Source: JALEFZ01 sp039820545
GTDB lineage: Bacteria; Bacteroidota; Bacteroidia; J057
NCBI GenBank assembly: GCA_039820545.1
Contig: JBCBPW010000006.1
Location: forward strand, 98,560-162,559
Reading direction: 5' to 3'
Length of the DNA stretch: 64,000 nucleotides
The position numbers were made by a program, and so were the translations under genes. Shown piece after piece: positions 51,126 to 62,200 of the stretch. The notes under the pieces are model-generated. The model was given only the letters and a program-made list of their open reading frames with translations. It was not told where the DNA came from and did no database searches. Position 1 is the first letter of the stretch. The number at the start of each line of letters is the position of its first letter.

Positions 51126-54100
51126 ATGGACCTACAACTCATCAATTCACGTGCACGCGGCACCTCTCAAGAAGGAAGGATAGCCTACCATAAGGCCCTT
51201 TTTCCTGGGTACTTTGAGTTGGACGACCAATCCTTTGAATCCTATATCGAATTCTTATATGAGCTGAGCTTCAAGCTCAATTTTTACGACGAGCAAGACC
51301 AAATCAAGGAAGAAGGGGGATGGCATATCTTTTTTGAGCATAATGTTAGAGTAGGACTTGCCATGATGATCAAGGTAAAGTTTTCTCGGATCTGGCAAAA
51401 AGACCGACAAGATGGCCTACAGGAAGGTACTTTTGAAGATATCATCAGACATCTGCAAACGCTGAGTAAACTAGACCTAAATTCAGATCACGATGCCCTG
51501 AGACAAGTAATTGGCATTAACCTCAACCTCATTACGGAACTATTTACTTGGTATACCCACATCCAATATCCCAAGTTGCAGCAACTTCTCCACCAGTATA
51601 TAGAAACTGCCATTCAGAAGCCTCTGAAGATCTTTCGTAAGTCTTTGGATCAGATTTATAAGGAAAATCTCATGGCTCTGATAGAGATAAGGCTAAAAAG
51701 TGTAGAAAAAGAGCTATTCAAATTTGATCCTTTTAGGAAGCTTCTGCAAGCTGTTATTGGGGAAATTCTCTTTGAAAGCCTGAACCAGGATGAGACGCTT
51801 CAATGGGCGAGAAGATTCATCAGAGATTTTGTTCACACAGAAGTTTTTCCATTGGAACTCGAAACTTCAATTGCCTACATCCAAGATCTACCTAAATACG
51901 ACAAGACTCTGATCAAGGATGAGCTGATGACGTACATAGGCCAAGACCTTATCAACATCATCAAATCTTCTCTCCAGGATACTTCCCTTACTGAGAGCCA
52001 GAGGCCAGCCTTTGCTTCTCCTAGCGACCAGAAGTTGTTCAATTTGAGACTTGAAAATCTCTGTCTCATCCATGAGTTTCGACATCTGTATGAAAACCAA
52101 ATCCAACATCATCACATCTGGCTTGGGAAAAAATCAGAGGAAGAAACTTCCTCAGCAGAATCTAGTGGGCTGGCTGAGAAGCTCGACAGTTATTTTGAGT
52201 TGCTAGGCATAAAGGATGTAACTTCCAACGGTCTATCAGGTGAAAGCCCTACGCTTGAAGCAAACTGTCGCATTTTACTCCTAAAAACAGCCGATGACTT
52301 TGTCGATGTTATAGAAGTCTTTCGGAGTTTTGCTCAGGAGCGCCTGGCACCTGAGTTTGTCACGCCAGATCACGCACCTCAGATGGGCTTGATATATGCC
52401 TTTTGGGAACTATGGGAAAAATATCATCAGCCTGCCTACAATCTCCTCCCTTACAGACATGGAAAGTTTTATTTCGAAGAGGTACTTCGATTGCAACCCA
52501 AGGAGGCTGAGCCTGATCATGCGTATATAGCTTATGAACTGATACCAGGAAGCCTTGGCTCCAAGATCCCTGCTCAATCAGTTTTGACCACAACCCCTGG
52601 ACCTGATGGTGAAATCCATGCATTCACCACCCCTCATGCTCAGTATCTCACCACTGCTAAAGTAGCAGATATCAAAACATTGTTCATAAAAGCAGAAATA
52701 GAAGAAGAAATAGATAATACGCAGTCCATTTTCGCTGCCTTGCAGGCCGATTCGCTAGATGGGAAAGGATTGCCCTTCCCTGATCCTGCTCAAGCAAGCT
52801 GGTACCCATTTGGGAAGAATCAAGAAAGTATCATTGAAAGCGAACGCTTCATGGAGCCTGCCCGATTGGGTTTTGTGCTGGGAAGCCCGCAACTGCTCTC
52901 TTTGGGTGGTCAGGCAAAGCTTACCCTTAGCTTCTACTTGCAAGATACTGAAGATGTCAATCTACGAGTCCAAGGTCTTCAAGAGCCCCTCTCTTCTGAG
53001 ATGCTGATGCTCTATTTGAGTACCGCCGAAGGATGGCTAGAAGTGCTGGACAAAAATATCAAATTAATAGACAGGCCTTCTGAAGGTAAACGTTTCCCCT
53101 CAGGGACAGATAGGATACTGGAGTTAGAGCTACATATTTCCAGAAGCTTCCCGCCAGTCATTCCCATGCCTGAAAACTTGAGTCCAGAAGGGATTGATAG
53201 TGAATTTCCGCTTCTCAAAGTCGAAGTGACTCCTTCCTTCCAATATTTGATGCTTCGAAAGGCGACCATTCGACGTGTAGAAGTAGAAATGGAGGCTTTT
53301 CAACTATACCTTACCTCACTCTACAATGACTATGGGCCCCTAGATCCTACACAGCCATTCCAACCCTTTGGTGTGCTTCCCGCACAAGGTGCCAATTTCT
53401 ATATTGGCAACGCCGAGGCTTTTAGCAAACCCTTGGATTCCCTTGACATCCACATCGAATGGATGGATCCCCCACAAAATGCTGAAGGGCTAGAGGGTTA
53501 TTACCGCTCGTACAACATTGATTTTGAAACCTACAAAAAGCAACATCGGGGAGGCACCTCTCCCAAGGTGGGAAGTACAGAGCTTGACCTCCCTTCCACA
53601 GGCAAATATCGAGATGAAGACTATCAGTTGGAGATGGCTTTCTTGAGCCAATACGGATGGAAGGACATGAGCGGTCGCAATCCTCTATTTGATCAAACAC
53701 CCATATCTAAAAAGATTCACGCACAAAGGATCCTGTCTTTCCAGGATCTGCCTCTGCAAATAGCCCCCCAAGTCTGGAAACAAGATGGGATTACCCCCTT
53801 AAGACTGGAAGAAAATCCATCCTGGGGATTTATTCGTCTCCAACTGATCACTCCTCCTGAGGCTTTTGGACATAAAGTCTACCCGCTCGCCCTCGCAGAG
53901 GCTATCAGGTTCAACTCCATTAAAAGTAACGAAAAACATCCAGCCCCCCTTCCACTGGAACCTTACACGCCTACCATCAAATCTCTCCACCTATCCTATA
54001 AGTCGACCATCCAATACGACTTGGGAAAGAGGCAAGAACATACAGATGTTGAGTTTTTCCATCTATCGCCTTTTGGTTATAAAACAGTTCTCAATTCCAA

Positions 54101-55577
54101 TATTCACCTCTCTCAGTTATTCCTGTTCCCACATTTTACCCATCAAGGCAATCTATTCATAGGCCTTCAGGATATCCAAACCCCCGCTCATGTGGATCTT
54201 TTGATACAGGTAGAGCCTGATAGCTTCGAAGCCGATGGCAGCGTCCCCCCTATTAGATGGCAGTATTTGGTGGATGATGAATGGGTCGATTTTCATCCCA
54301 ATAGTGTCACGATGGATCGAGAAGTAGCATTTATCATCGATTCAGTTATCGGATTTGATCTGCCCTCCGACATGTCCTTAGACCATCATATCATGCCTAC
54401 AGGTTCCCTTTGGATCAAAGCCTCGACATTTCCATTAGAAGGTGCAGCAAAAACGGGAAATGAAAGCATCGCAGCATTTTCAAAGGTCAAAGGAATCTAT
54501 CCCAATGGGATTCGTGTAACAAGGACCCTCCAACCAGGGAGAAAAATTGACCCTATTCCTTCATATAGCATTCAGAAGATAACGGGGGACTTTCCTAACA
54601 TCCTCAAGATTCTACAACCTGCCCCTACTGTAGGTGGGAAGATATCAGAAGAAGAGGCACACTATATGATTCGTGTCGCTGAGAGGCTCAGACATAAAAA
54701 CCGGGCCATCAGTCCATGGGATATAGAGAGAATGGTGCTGGAAGTGTTTCCACATCTGCAGGAAGTCAAATGTATCCGAAACCAACAAACGGCTACCATC
54801 CATCAATCCGTCGACCATCCCTACCAGTGGGGTAAAGGAGGCACTGTACAAGTGGTCGTCGTACCCAAACCGACGGAGGAATATTCGACAAAGCCCAGAC
54901 TAAGTAGTTTTGAGCTATTGGAAATACAAAAATACCTCAAAAAGTACGCGAGTCCTATGGCAGAAATCGAGGTCATCAACCCGCGATATGAAGAGGTTAA
55001 AGTCGTTTTGGGATTGGGGATTCCACCAGGTTCCAATGGTTCTCTGATCTCCCGAGAGCTAGATACGGCTCTACAAAATTTCCTCTCGCCTTGGCCCTAC
55101 GACGCTACGAGTACTGCATTTGTTACAGACATCCCACTCAATGCGATCATCGGCTTTATCCAAGATCAGCATCTGGTAGAAGAAATCCGTGAGATAGTCG
55201 TACTACATTTCTATGAAGATGAAGGCGAAAAGAAGGTATGGGATGTAATCGACGAAGTCCCCCATCCCGATGGTACAGGTACGATTGTCAAACCTAGCAA
55301 TTGTGCTTCCGTACTCGTATCTTCTCATTCGCATATGATTACGACTCAGTATGTCGGCGAGACGGTTTATGGCTCCAATGACAGGGGGAATACACCATTG
55401 AGCGAAGAAAGCAAGGTATCATCCAGGATATATCAATATTTTGGAATAGGCCACATGGAGGTAGGAGAATCCCTATTCATCGATCCAAGAGAGGAAGTGC
55501 CTGATGATAAGACAAGGGCCAAAGGAATGACAGCTCCCACAGAGGAGCCTAAGAGGAGGTTAATTTTCTTCAAATAA
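51126..55577 (+). CDS. Large baseplate-J-like protein 1 (Afp11/Pvc11-like)
   Basis: From the ATG at 51126 (MDLQLINSRARGTSQEGRIA; a TTG 12 bases upstream is possible) the protein has 1483 residues. The last ~300 residues carry the baseplate-J motifs: EEEAHYMIRVAERLRHKNRA, ISPWDIERMVLEVFPHLQEV, GTVQVVVVPKP and FPL-type end 'MAEIEVINPRYEEVKVVLGL'. The first ~480 residues are helical and acidic, and the middle (about 480-1150) is beta-rich (e.g. YIAYELIPGSLGSKIPAQSV). Afp11/Pvc11 proteins form the baseplate wedges with Afp12. The sequence is longer than typical Afp11, mostly through the N-terminal and middle insertions. Stop and next start overlap by one base. Confidence 0.9.
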   Translation: MDLQLINSRARGTSQEGRIAYHKALFPGYFELDDQSFESYIEFLYELSFKLNFYDEQDQIKEEGGWHIFFEHNVRVGLAMMIKVKFSRIWQKDRQDGLQEGTFEDIIRHLQTLSKLDLNSDHDALRQVIGINLNLITELFTWYTHIQYPKLQQLLHQYIETAIQKPLKIFRKSLDQIYKENLMALIEIRLKSVEKELFKFDPFRKLLQAVIGEILFESLNQDETLQWARRFIRDFVHTEVFPLELETSIAYIQDLPKYDKTLIKDELMTYIGQDLINIIKSSLQDTSLTESQRPAFASPSDQKLFNLRLENLCLIHEFRHLYENQIQHHHIWLGKKSEEETSSAESSGLAEKLDSYFELLGIKDVTSNGLSGESPTLEANCRILLLKTADDFVDVIEVFRSFAQERLAPEFVTPDHAPQMGLIYAFWELWEKYHQPAYNLLPYRHGKFYFEEVLRLQPKEAEPDHAYIAYELIPGSLGSKIPAQSVLTTTPGPDGEIHAFTTPHAQYLTTAKVADIKTLFIKAEIEEEIDNTQSIFAALQADSLDGKGLPFPDPAQASWYPFGKNQESIIESERFMEPARLGFVLGSPQLLSLGGQAKLTLSFYLQDTEDVNLRVQGLQEPLSSEMLMLYLSTAEGWLEVLDKNIKLIDRPSEGKRFPSGTDRILELELHISRSFPPVIPMPENLSPEGIDSEFPLLKVEVTPSFQYLMLRKATIRRVEVEMEAFQLYLTSLYNDYGPLDPTQPFQPFGVLPAQGANFYIGNAEAFSKPLDSLDIHIEWMDPPQNAEGLEGYYRSYNIDFETYKKQHRGGTSPKVGSTELDLPSTGKYRDEDYQLEMAFLSQYGWKDMSGRNPLFDQTPISKKIHAQRILSFQDLPLQIAPQVWKQDGITPLRLEENPSWGFIRLQLITPPEAFGHKVYPLALAEAIRFNSIKSNEKHPAPLPLEPYTPTIKSLHLSYKSTIQYDLGKRQEHTDVEFFHLSPFGYKTVLNSNIHLSQLFLFPHFTHQGNLFIGLQDIQTPAHVDLLIQVEPDSFEADGSVPPIRWQYLVDDEWVDFHPNSVTMDREVAFIIDSVIGFDLPSDMSLDHHIMPTGSLWIKASTFPLEGAAKTGNESIAAFSKVKGIYPNGIRVTRTLQPGRKIDPIPSYSIQKITGDFPNILKILQPAPTVGGKISEEEAHYMIRVAERLRHKNRAISPWDIERMVLEVFPHLQEVKCIRNQQTATIHQSVDHPYQWGKGGTVQVVVVPKPTEEYSTKPRLSSFELLEIQKYLKKYASPMAEIEVINPRYEEVKVVLGLGIPPGSNGSLISRELDTALQNFLSPWPYDATSTAFVTDIPLNAIIGFIQDQHLVEEIREIVVLHFYEDEGEKKVWDVIDEVPHPDGTGTIVKPSNCASVLVSSHSHMITTQYVGETVYGSNDRGNTPLSEESKVSSRIYQYFGIGHMEVGESLFIDPREEVPDDKTRAKGMTAPTEEPKRRLIFFK

Positions 55578-56263
55578 TGGAAGTCATGGGTATGGAAAAC
55601 GGGAAGAAAATAGCGTACAGAAAAAAAGCCCTAAAGGATAAATTTAGGCAGGGAAAAATCCCACAAGAAGGGGATTTTGCTGACCTCATTGATCACCTCA
55701 TCTTTAACATCGAAGAAGAGAAGGACAAAGTCTTCATACCCAAACTTCAAGTAGAAGAATTGTCGCTTAAAGTTACAAACACATTAAGCCAGGAAGATCC
55801 AGAATTTGTCAGTCTTGTGGTGGAAGGTGGCAAGGTCAAAATCAAAGAAAACGAAGAGGAGGAAGAAAAAATCCCTGAGGATGAGATTATTACCCTCGAA
55901 TTTACGGGAGATAAAATCTGGGAAACACTGATGAAGTTGGACTCAACACATTTTCCCCTCATATACAGGATCACAGGAAAAATTTTCAATCCCTCCACCC
56001 GTGTCAATCATGTCATCTTTCATGCGATCGTCACTTTTCTTGGTGCGGATGAACGTAACAACGGAATCGAGGTCGTGCAATCAGGGCAAAAGAACGGTAT
56101 TTTCTCTAGAAGGGATTTTATACGGATAAAATGGGAAGAAAAAGAGGATGCTTTGTACCTCTTATTTAAAAGCAATCAGGAACTCACAGGGCTACATCTT
56201 GTGTACAAGGTAGAATCTCTATGGGATGATGGAGCCACCAATATACTACGACTCACAAGCTAG
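55577..56263 (+). CDS. Small eCIS-operon protein of unknown role
   Basis: The 228-residue protein begins MEVMGMENGKKIAYRKKALK (ATGs at 55586 and 55592 are alternatives) directly at the stop of the large baseplate gene (TAATG). Residues ~20-45 hold KDKFRQGKIPQEGDFADLID, the 'K..F..G..P...DFa.LIds' motif found in Bacteroidota phage- and eCIS-linked structural proteins. A coiled stretch rich in glutamate (KIKENEEEEEKIPEDEI) follows, then a beta-rich C-terminal domain of ~120 residues (YRITGKIFNPSTRVNHVIFH, FLGADERNNGIEVVQ). No enzyme motif is seen. It may be a fibre base, a trimeric baseplate adaptor or a small fibre; its place between the two baseplate genes favours a structural role. Confidence 0.85.
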   Translation: MEVMGMENGKKIAYRKKALKDKFRQGKIPQEGDFADLIDHLIFNIEEEKDKVFIPKLQVEELSLKVTNTLSQEDPEFVSLVVEGGKVKIKENEEEEEKIPEDEIITLEFTGDKIWETLMKLDSTHFPLIYRITGKIFNPSTRVNHVIFHAIVTFLGADERNNGIEVVQSGQKNGIFSRRDFIRIKWEEKEDALYLLFKSNQELTGLHLVYKVESLWDDGATNILRLTS

Positions 56264-56275
56264 TCTTGAATGTGA

Positions 56276-59179
56276 GTGCAATCTGAATACGATCTATTGA
56301 AGAAGTCTAAAGAAATAACAAGATTTGACGCGCTGCCCCCCAGCATGGATTTCGCATGGCTGAAAGAACGTGCCGTTGAATTTGCACAAAAGTATGCAGG
56401 TGATCATTGGACCGACTACAATGCACATGATCCAGGAGTAACCATTTTAGAACTTTTAGCCTATGCCTTGACAGACGTAGGCTATCGCCTCCACGCTCCC
56501 TATCAAGATATCATTGCCCCAGATCCCGAAGTAGACGCTCAAGCAGATCATACCCATTTTTTCAAGGGGAGAGAGATGCTGACAACCTACCCCCTCACTT
56601 TATCTGATTATCGAGCGATCCTGCTAGATATTGAGGGTGTGCGGAATGCTTGGCTAGAAAGAAACGCCCATCAGGAAACCTACCGTACCTTTTTTATTAC
56701 AGAAGAAGGCTACAATGCTGCTGCTACTGAAGTAAAGATTCGCAAACGCCTGAGTAAATATCGAAACCTCGGAGATGATTTTGAATCTATCCAACGTGCC
56801 TACCCTTTTGATATTCAGGTATCTGCTGAGATCTCTCTAGAGGAAAATATTGATCCAAATGAGGCAATGGCCCTTATTCTATACGAATTGATCATGTTCT
56901 TCAATCCTGAATTTCGGTTTCGGTCTTTACGTGCTTTGATGCAGGAAGGGCATAGAGTAGAAGAAATCTTCGAGGGGCCCGAATTGAAATATGGATATTT
57001 GGCCAATGCTGATTTAGAAGTGAACATGCCCTTCACCTTCCAACTCCCAGCAAATGAGGATCAGGAAGGACGCGCCTCTTTACCATTTCCCAATCCTCAC
57101 TTACTGCAAGAACGTATTCAGCGGCTGGCAGAAATCAAGTGGATTAGGAAACTATCCATTGAAGAAATGAGGCATACCTTCCGGGCTTTAGATCCAGAAA
57201 AACTATACTTCTTCAATTTTAACCTCTGGCTCAAACCTACAGGTGCACAAGCATATCTTCAAAGGGAAGGTGAAAACACAAAAGCTTTTTCTCTACACCT
57301 GCGCAACATCCGATTATTGGATAAGCAAAAGCTCGCAATCGTCAATGAAGCAACTGTACGTACACTACTCGAAAAAAAGCTCTATCAAAATAAACGTGAT
57401 AAAAGCACCTTCATCAAGATGAAAACAGAATCGAAGGAAAATTACCTCGATTTTTCACTCCCTGTAGGCAAAAGTCGCAAGCTGTATCATTATCATTCTA
57501 TCCAGCACCACTTCCCACGGGTCTACCAACTAGCCCCTGTACCTCTAGATATCCATTTGAGCACCAGTGGACGCCATCAAATCCTTCAACTTAGGGCCTT
57601 TCTCCTTTTTCTAGAGCAATTCATCGTCAATAAGCTGCACCTACTCAACTCGATCAAGTACTTTTTCTCTATAGAATCCGATCAAAAATTCCGCCCTACA
57701 ACATTTAAGGGAAAAACACTCCCTTATGGCATTCCCTTCTTCAATAGCTGGGATGATACCGTAAGGACCTATTCCGCTCCCACGTATCTCGACCTTAAAC
57801 TAGTTCCCAAGAGCATTCCTGAACTAGAAAAGTTGATTCACTATCCACCGCTCATACAGGCGAGAAGCCGAGAGAACATGAGTTGGAGGATTATGAAAAA
57901 GCGTATCAAGGAGGCAGAAGATGCCTACCACCATTTTGTGCAGCAAAAACTGGAAACGACACATCAGCGTGACAAAAGACTCTCCTATATCATGGATCAC
58001 TTCCTTGCTACGGTAGGATTCAAATTTGATATGGAATCTTATCGTACCTTTTCCCTCTACAATCAAGGAGAACTCTATACCCGAACCAACTTTCACAAGC
58101 GCCGTATCCTCCTCAATTATCCTCAAATTAGTGCTGCAAGGGCTAGCGGATTTGATTATCGAAACATAAAGCTACATGCGTCCTCTGATGATTCGGAGAT
58201 ACAAGACGATCAGCTTTCAGACATTAAGTTCAAGCTCATAGACTTCAAAGATTTGTATACAGATCTTACCCAAGATCTTCCTCCATCCCAAGAGCAGTCA
58301 GGAGACTCTCGCTTTTGGACTACAGGGAAGATCCCTCCCGAAAATGTCTCAGGCTTCAAGCTTCGTCTAGCCCATCTTATCGGCATTAACTATTGGCAGA
58401 ATTGGCGCTTGACGAGTTTTCTGGATGAGTCGCTCGTCACATGGGAACGGGAAGGAGAAATCCCTGAAGGTTACGGATTTTCTTTTATAGGAGAAGAAGA
58501 AGAAAGATGGGAAGCAATCAAAAAAATCCTGCTGTATGGGATCGAAAAAAAGAAATACCATATTCATCAAGAAGCAGGAAAAGAGGGCTTTCAGGTCAAA
58601 CTTCACAATCAAAACTTATTCGTAGACCCATTAGATAAGGGAGATCTTGGAAGGGGAAATGCCAATCAACAAACAGAGGTAGCTGCCGTCGCTTCCCATC
58701 AAGAGGACATTGCGATGTTTGAGCATTATCACGAGGCACTAGAAATTAGAGATGCCTTCGCCAATATGCTGAAGCGCCACCGAATCAATTCTGAAGGGTT
58801 CTACGAAGTAGAGGCTGTTTTACTCCAGTCAGCGTACCAAGCACGCACTTCCGAGGAACGATCAGGAGAGGTTCCTACAGCTTTTGCTGTCTACTATATT
58901 TTCCCCTCATGGCCTTCTCGCTTCCAATCTGAAGGATTCAAGGAGATCCTCTCTGTTACAATTCATCGAGAGCTTCCCGCCCATCTGAGACCCTACATTC
59001 TATTTCTTGACCCTGAACCTATGGTCAAGTTTGAAGACCTTTATGAAAATTGGATGAGTCAGTTGTTTCTGTACAAGCGTCAATTGAGTTTTACTCATAG
59101 AAATGCACATGCAGATGATTACTATCTCGCTTCGAAAGCGCTTAAAGTATTCCTAAACGAGAAGATTCGTGAACAGTAG
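56276..59179 (+). CDS. Large baseplate-J-like protein 2 (Afp12/Pvc12-like)
   Basis: The 967-residue protein starts at a GTG (56276; MQSEYDLLKKSKEITRFDAL). The N terminus has WTDYNAHDPGVTILELLAYA and LTDVGYRLHAPY, the 'W.dy..hDPGvtlLEl.ay.l.dvgYR' signature of baseplate-J family wedge proteins. It continues with a large mixed region (e.g. IEGVRNAWLERNA, LQERIQRLAEIKWIRKLSIE) and ends with FAVYYIFPSWPSRFQSEGFK, LPAHLRPYILFLDPEPMVKF. Afp12/Pvc12 proteins connect wedge to tube and fibre. It lies 12 bp after the small unknown gene and 31 bp before the tape measure gene. Confidence 0.9.
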   Translation: MQSEYDLLKKSKEITRFDALPPSMDFAWLKERAVEFAQKYAGDHWTDYNAHDPGVTILELLAYALTDVGYRLHAPYQDIIAPDPEVDAQADHTHFFKGREMLTTYPLTLSDYRAILLDIEGVRNAWLERNAHQETYRTFFITEEGYNAAATEVKIRKRLSKYRNLGDDFESIQRAYPFDIQVSAEISLEENIDPNEAMALILYELIMFFNPEFRFRSLRALMQEGHRVEEIFEGPELKYGYLANADLEVNMPFTFQLPANEDQEGRASLPFPNPHLLQERIQRLAEIKWIRKLSIEEMRHTFRALDPEKLYFFNFNLWLKPTGAQAYLQREGENTKAFSLHLRNIRLLDKQKLAIVNEATVRTLLEKKLYQNKRDKSTFIKMKTESKENYLDFSLPVGKSRKLYHYHSIQHHFPRVYQLAPVPLDIHLSTSGRHQILQLRAFLLFLEQFIVNKLHLLNSIKYFFSIESDQKFRPTTFKGKTLPYGIPFFNSWDDTVRTYSAPTYLDLKLVPKSIPELEKLIHYPPLIQARSRENMSWRIMKKRIKEAEDAYHHFVQQKLETTHQRDKRLSYIMDHFLATVGFKFDMESYRTFSLYNQGELYTRTNFHKRRILLNYPQISAARASGFDYRNIKLHASSDDSEIQDDQLSDIKFKLIDFKDLYTDLTQDLPPSQEQSGDSRFWTTGKIPPENVSGFKLRLAHLIGINYWQNWRLTSFLDESLVTWEREGEIPEGYGFSFIGEEEERWEAIKKILLYGIEKKKYHIHQEAGKEGFQVKLHNQNLFVDPLDKGDLGRGNANQQTEVAAVASHQEDIAMFEHYHEALEIRDAFANMLKRHRINSEGFYEVEAVLLQSAYQARTSEERSGEVPTAFAVYYIFPSWPSRFQSEGFKEILSVTIHRELPAHLRPYILFLDPEPMVKFEDLYENWMSQLFLYKRQLSFTHRNAHADDYYLASKALKVFLNEKIREQ

Positions 59180-59210
59180 GCCAAAAGTCCACAAACTAAT
59201 TCATAGCTAG

Positions 59211-62200
59211 ATGCCCCATCATGTCATTCAAAGGCAAACGTTTGACACCCTCCTTGATGAAGGGCTGGATCATCATATGCATTATCGAAAACTCAAGCAG
59301 CTAATTGAGGTAGACATCCAACGTATTCTTAGGCAGGTGTTGGATACGTATTTTCCAGCAGACCATAGGGTGCAAATTGATAAGCTAGAGCTGGATCTCG
59401 GCTTTCTCTCTTATGACAATTTCGAGCATGAGTTACCCAAACGCCTCGAAGCAGAACTCACCGAAGCCCTTCTCCCCTACCTTCGTCCTCAAATATTTGA
59501 TAGCCACTATGAAGCAGCAAATGAAGGGCTGCAAAAAGCAAAGGCACTGGCTATTTTTCTACAGAGCGGACTCTTCCCTTGGTGGATCGGCAATCAATTC
59601 AAACATCAAAGGAACCAACATTTTCAAGCCACTTTTAGTGCTTCTCATGCTGCTAGCGAAGAAATCATACGTCAATTGCGACAATCTGCCTCCTCTCGGA
59701 AACGCCTAGTCCACCAGTTTGACGAGATCGCTACACGCTTAACCATCAGGAAGGTAGAACCTTTAGATGCTCCATTCATCGAGCAATATGCCAAGGATTT
59801 ACTAACGATCCAGTTAGAGTCTAAAATCGTCCCTGTCTCATTTTCAGCGTTCAAAAAGCTTCGTTGGGAGTTAATTCTCACCTATCTGTTCCTGGAACGA
59901 GGGAATGTCTTTAACAATATCAGCTTTGTAAAAAGTACCTTGCTCCAACTCGCTGGCAGATACAATACAGACTACGATTCTCTTCTTGGCTTTTTACTTC
60001 AAAAACTGCATTTCCAGAGACCTAGTCATAGGTTTAGAAGCAACTTTCCCAGTATACTTTTACACCTGGGAGAAGAAATATGGGGACTTACAGAGGGACA
60101 GGCACATTTTTTTAGAGAAAAAGATCAAAATCTGCAGCAGGTCCATCGGCTGCGTACCAAACTAAGCAGTCGTTCCGCTCAACTCTCTCACGCGGAGTTT
60201 ACATGGCTCATCGGAAGTCAGCAGACATTCGAAAAAATCACCCTAGATATCCCCTCTCATCTTGTGATCCGATCTCTCAGTGAACAACTCTCGTCTTCAC
60301 AGTGGATGCAATTCCTCGATCGAATCGCCCATTGGGGGTACGGGCCTGGATTTGCACATTTTCAAACAATCAAGCATATCTGGGAGCAGCTCAATGAACG
60401 AGAGGTTCCCCAAAAGCTCCCCTCTCTCAAAGAAACGTATCTCCAAGAAATATGGACGAAGCGTATTCCTCCTCAGCAAACGCAGCGATTCACTGCCAAT
60501 CTGTTGATGGGGCTCACAGAGACGCATGGGCTTCCCCTTGCAGCAGTATACAAAGTATGGACAAAGGCAGAAAACGATTTAGATATAGTCGCCTCTATAT
60601 CTGGGGAAAAAGATCTCCCATTTATATTGCCGACGAAGAAAAATTCCGCATATGATTTGGTAAGATTTCGTCGGTTTCTTGTCCTGGGTCCTGTGGCCCT
60701 CCGCATGTACCGATTCCAATTATTCCCCTTGATCAAACGTCTGTCTCGAAGGGCTAAGAAGAAGACGCGCAAGATACTGTACGCGGAGGCAGCCAACTTG
60801 CGCAGTAGGAGCTTTGTCATTGAGGCGTTAGATGAGTCAGAGCTTGGATGGATCGTGCGCTTGCTACAGCCCAAGGAGGCCCCTTTCATTGAATCTCTTT
60901 CTGCTGAGCTTCAATCCATACATGACACACAAAATATTCTTCCTTTAAGTAGTTCCGCATTCTTTGGCTTGAAATGGGAAATAATCCTGCAAAGCCTGAT
61001 TGAAGACCGTGGAAGCCGATTTAATCAAAAAAGCTTTTTAGGTCACTCCCTGAAGCAGTTGGCAAGTGCAAGCAATTTAGATTACACGACCTTTGTCCTT
61101 TATCTCAAGGAGCTGACTGCGCAATTACCCACTACTCAAAGTCAAACATGGGTATGGATGGAGTTCCTACAGGAGGTCATTCAGGAAGTTCACATTCCCA
61201 GCCCCTCCCCTTCTGCTTCCCAAGTGGTCCAGCACATCATGAGGCATGGCACATATGCCCTCTCTTTTAACCAGATAGCAGTAGAGAAATTCATTTTACA
61301 TATAAAAGCCTCTGATATACCAGATATCCGTACCGTCTTTGAGGAATATTTTCAGCAGAGGAGTTCTAGGAAAAACTTCATACAAACTCTGGGCATACAA
61401 GCTGGCCTTAAGCTGTTGCAGAAGGTCTCCAATCATAACCTACAAGAGGTAGTAACACTTTTCCATCTCCTCCGTGCCCAGTACACCCAAACGCCCTGGC
61501 TAAACTTGCCCCAAGGTCAATTTGAATTTCATCTATTTGAAGTTTTCCTCCTTCATTGGAAAGAATGGCACTCAGGTACAAATACGCTATTGTTCTTGAA
61601 GTCTATGCTGGTCCATCTCGGAGCAAGTACGGGGATTTCAACTGAGCGAGCCGAAATAGCCTTTACACGTACCCATCAAGATTTATCTCCAGATATTGAG
61701 GCATTTATTCAAAAAATAAATGAACAAACTCCTAATCGCCCCGTAGAAGCAGCTACTCCTCCTGAGCTTCAGGACTTGATGCAAATGTTGGCTGGACTTT
61801 CTCGCAATCCGATGCTTTCTCCCCCACAAATTCAAGAGCTGATTTCGAAGCTCCAACTAGTTCTTGAAAAGGATTCAGAGGCACTACTTAAACTTTTTCG
61901 AGCTAATGCTGTCCCACCTTCGTGGATTCAAATATTGACTTCCTACCTTCCGTCTCCCCTTCAAAAAGCCTTCCTTCAACCCTTTACCCATCAACAAGGA
62001 GGTGCAGTGACACGCTTCTTAGCCCTAATGCAAAGGGATCCTATTCTGGAATTATTGCCTTCCTCCCAACGCAGATATTTCATTCAAGTAATCAAAGAAG
62101 ATACTTTCTTCTTCGCACTGGCTAGACGAGGGTTCGCTTTCAGCATGAGACAATTTATAGTGGAACATCTATCGAGATGGAGCCAACGATTTGGGATTCC

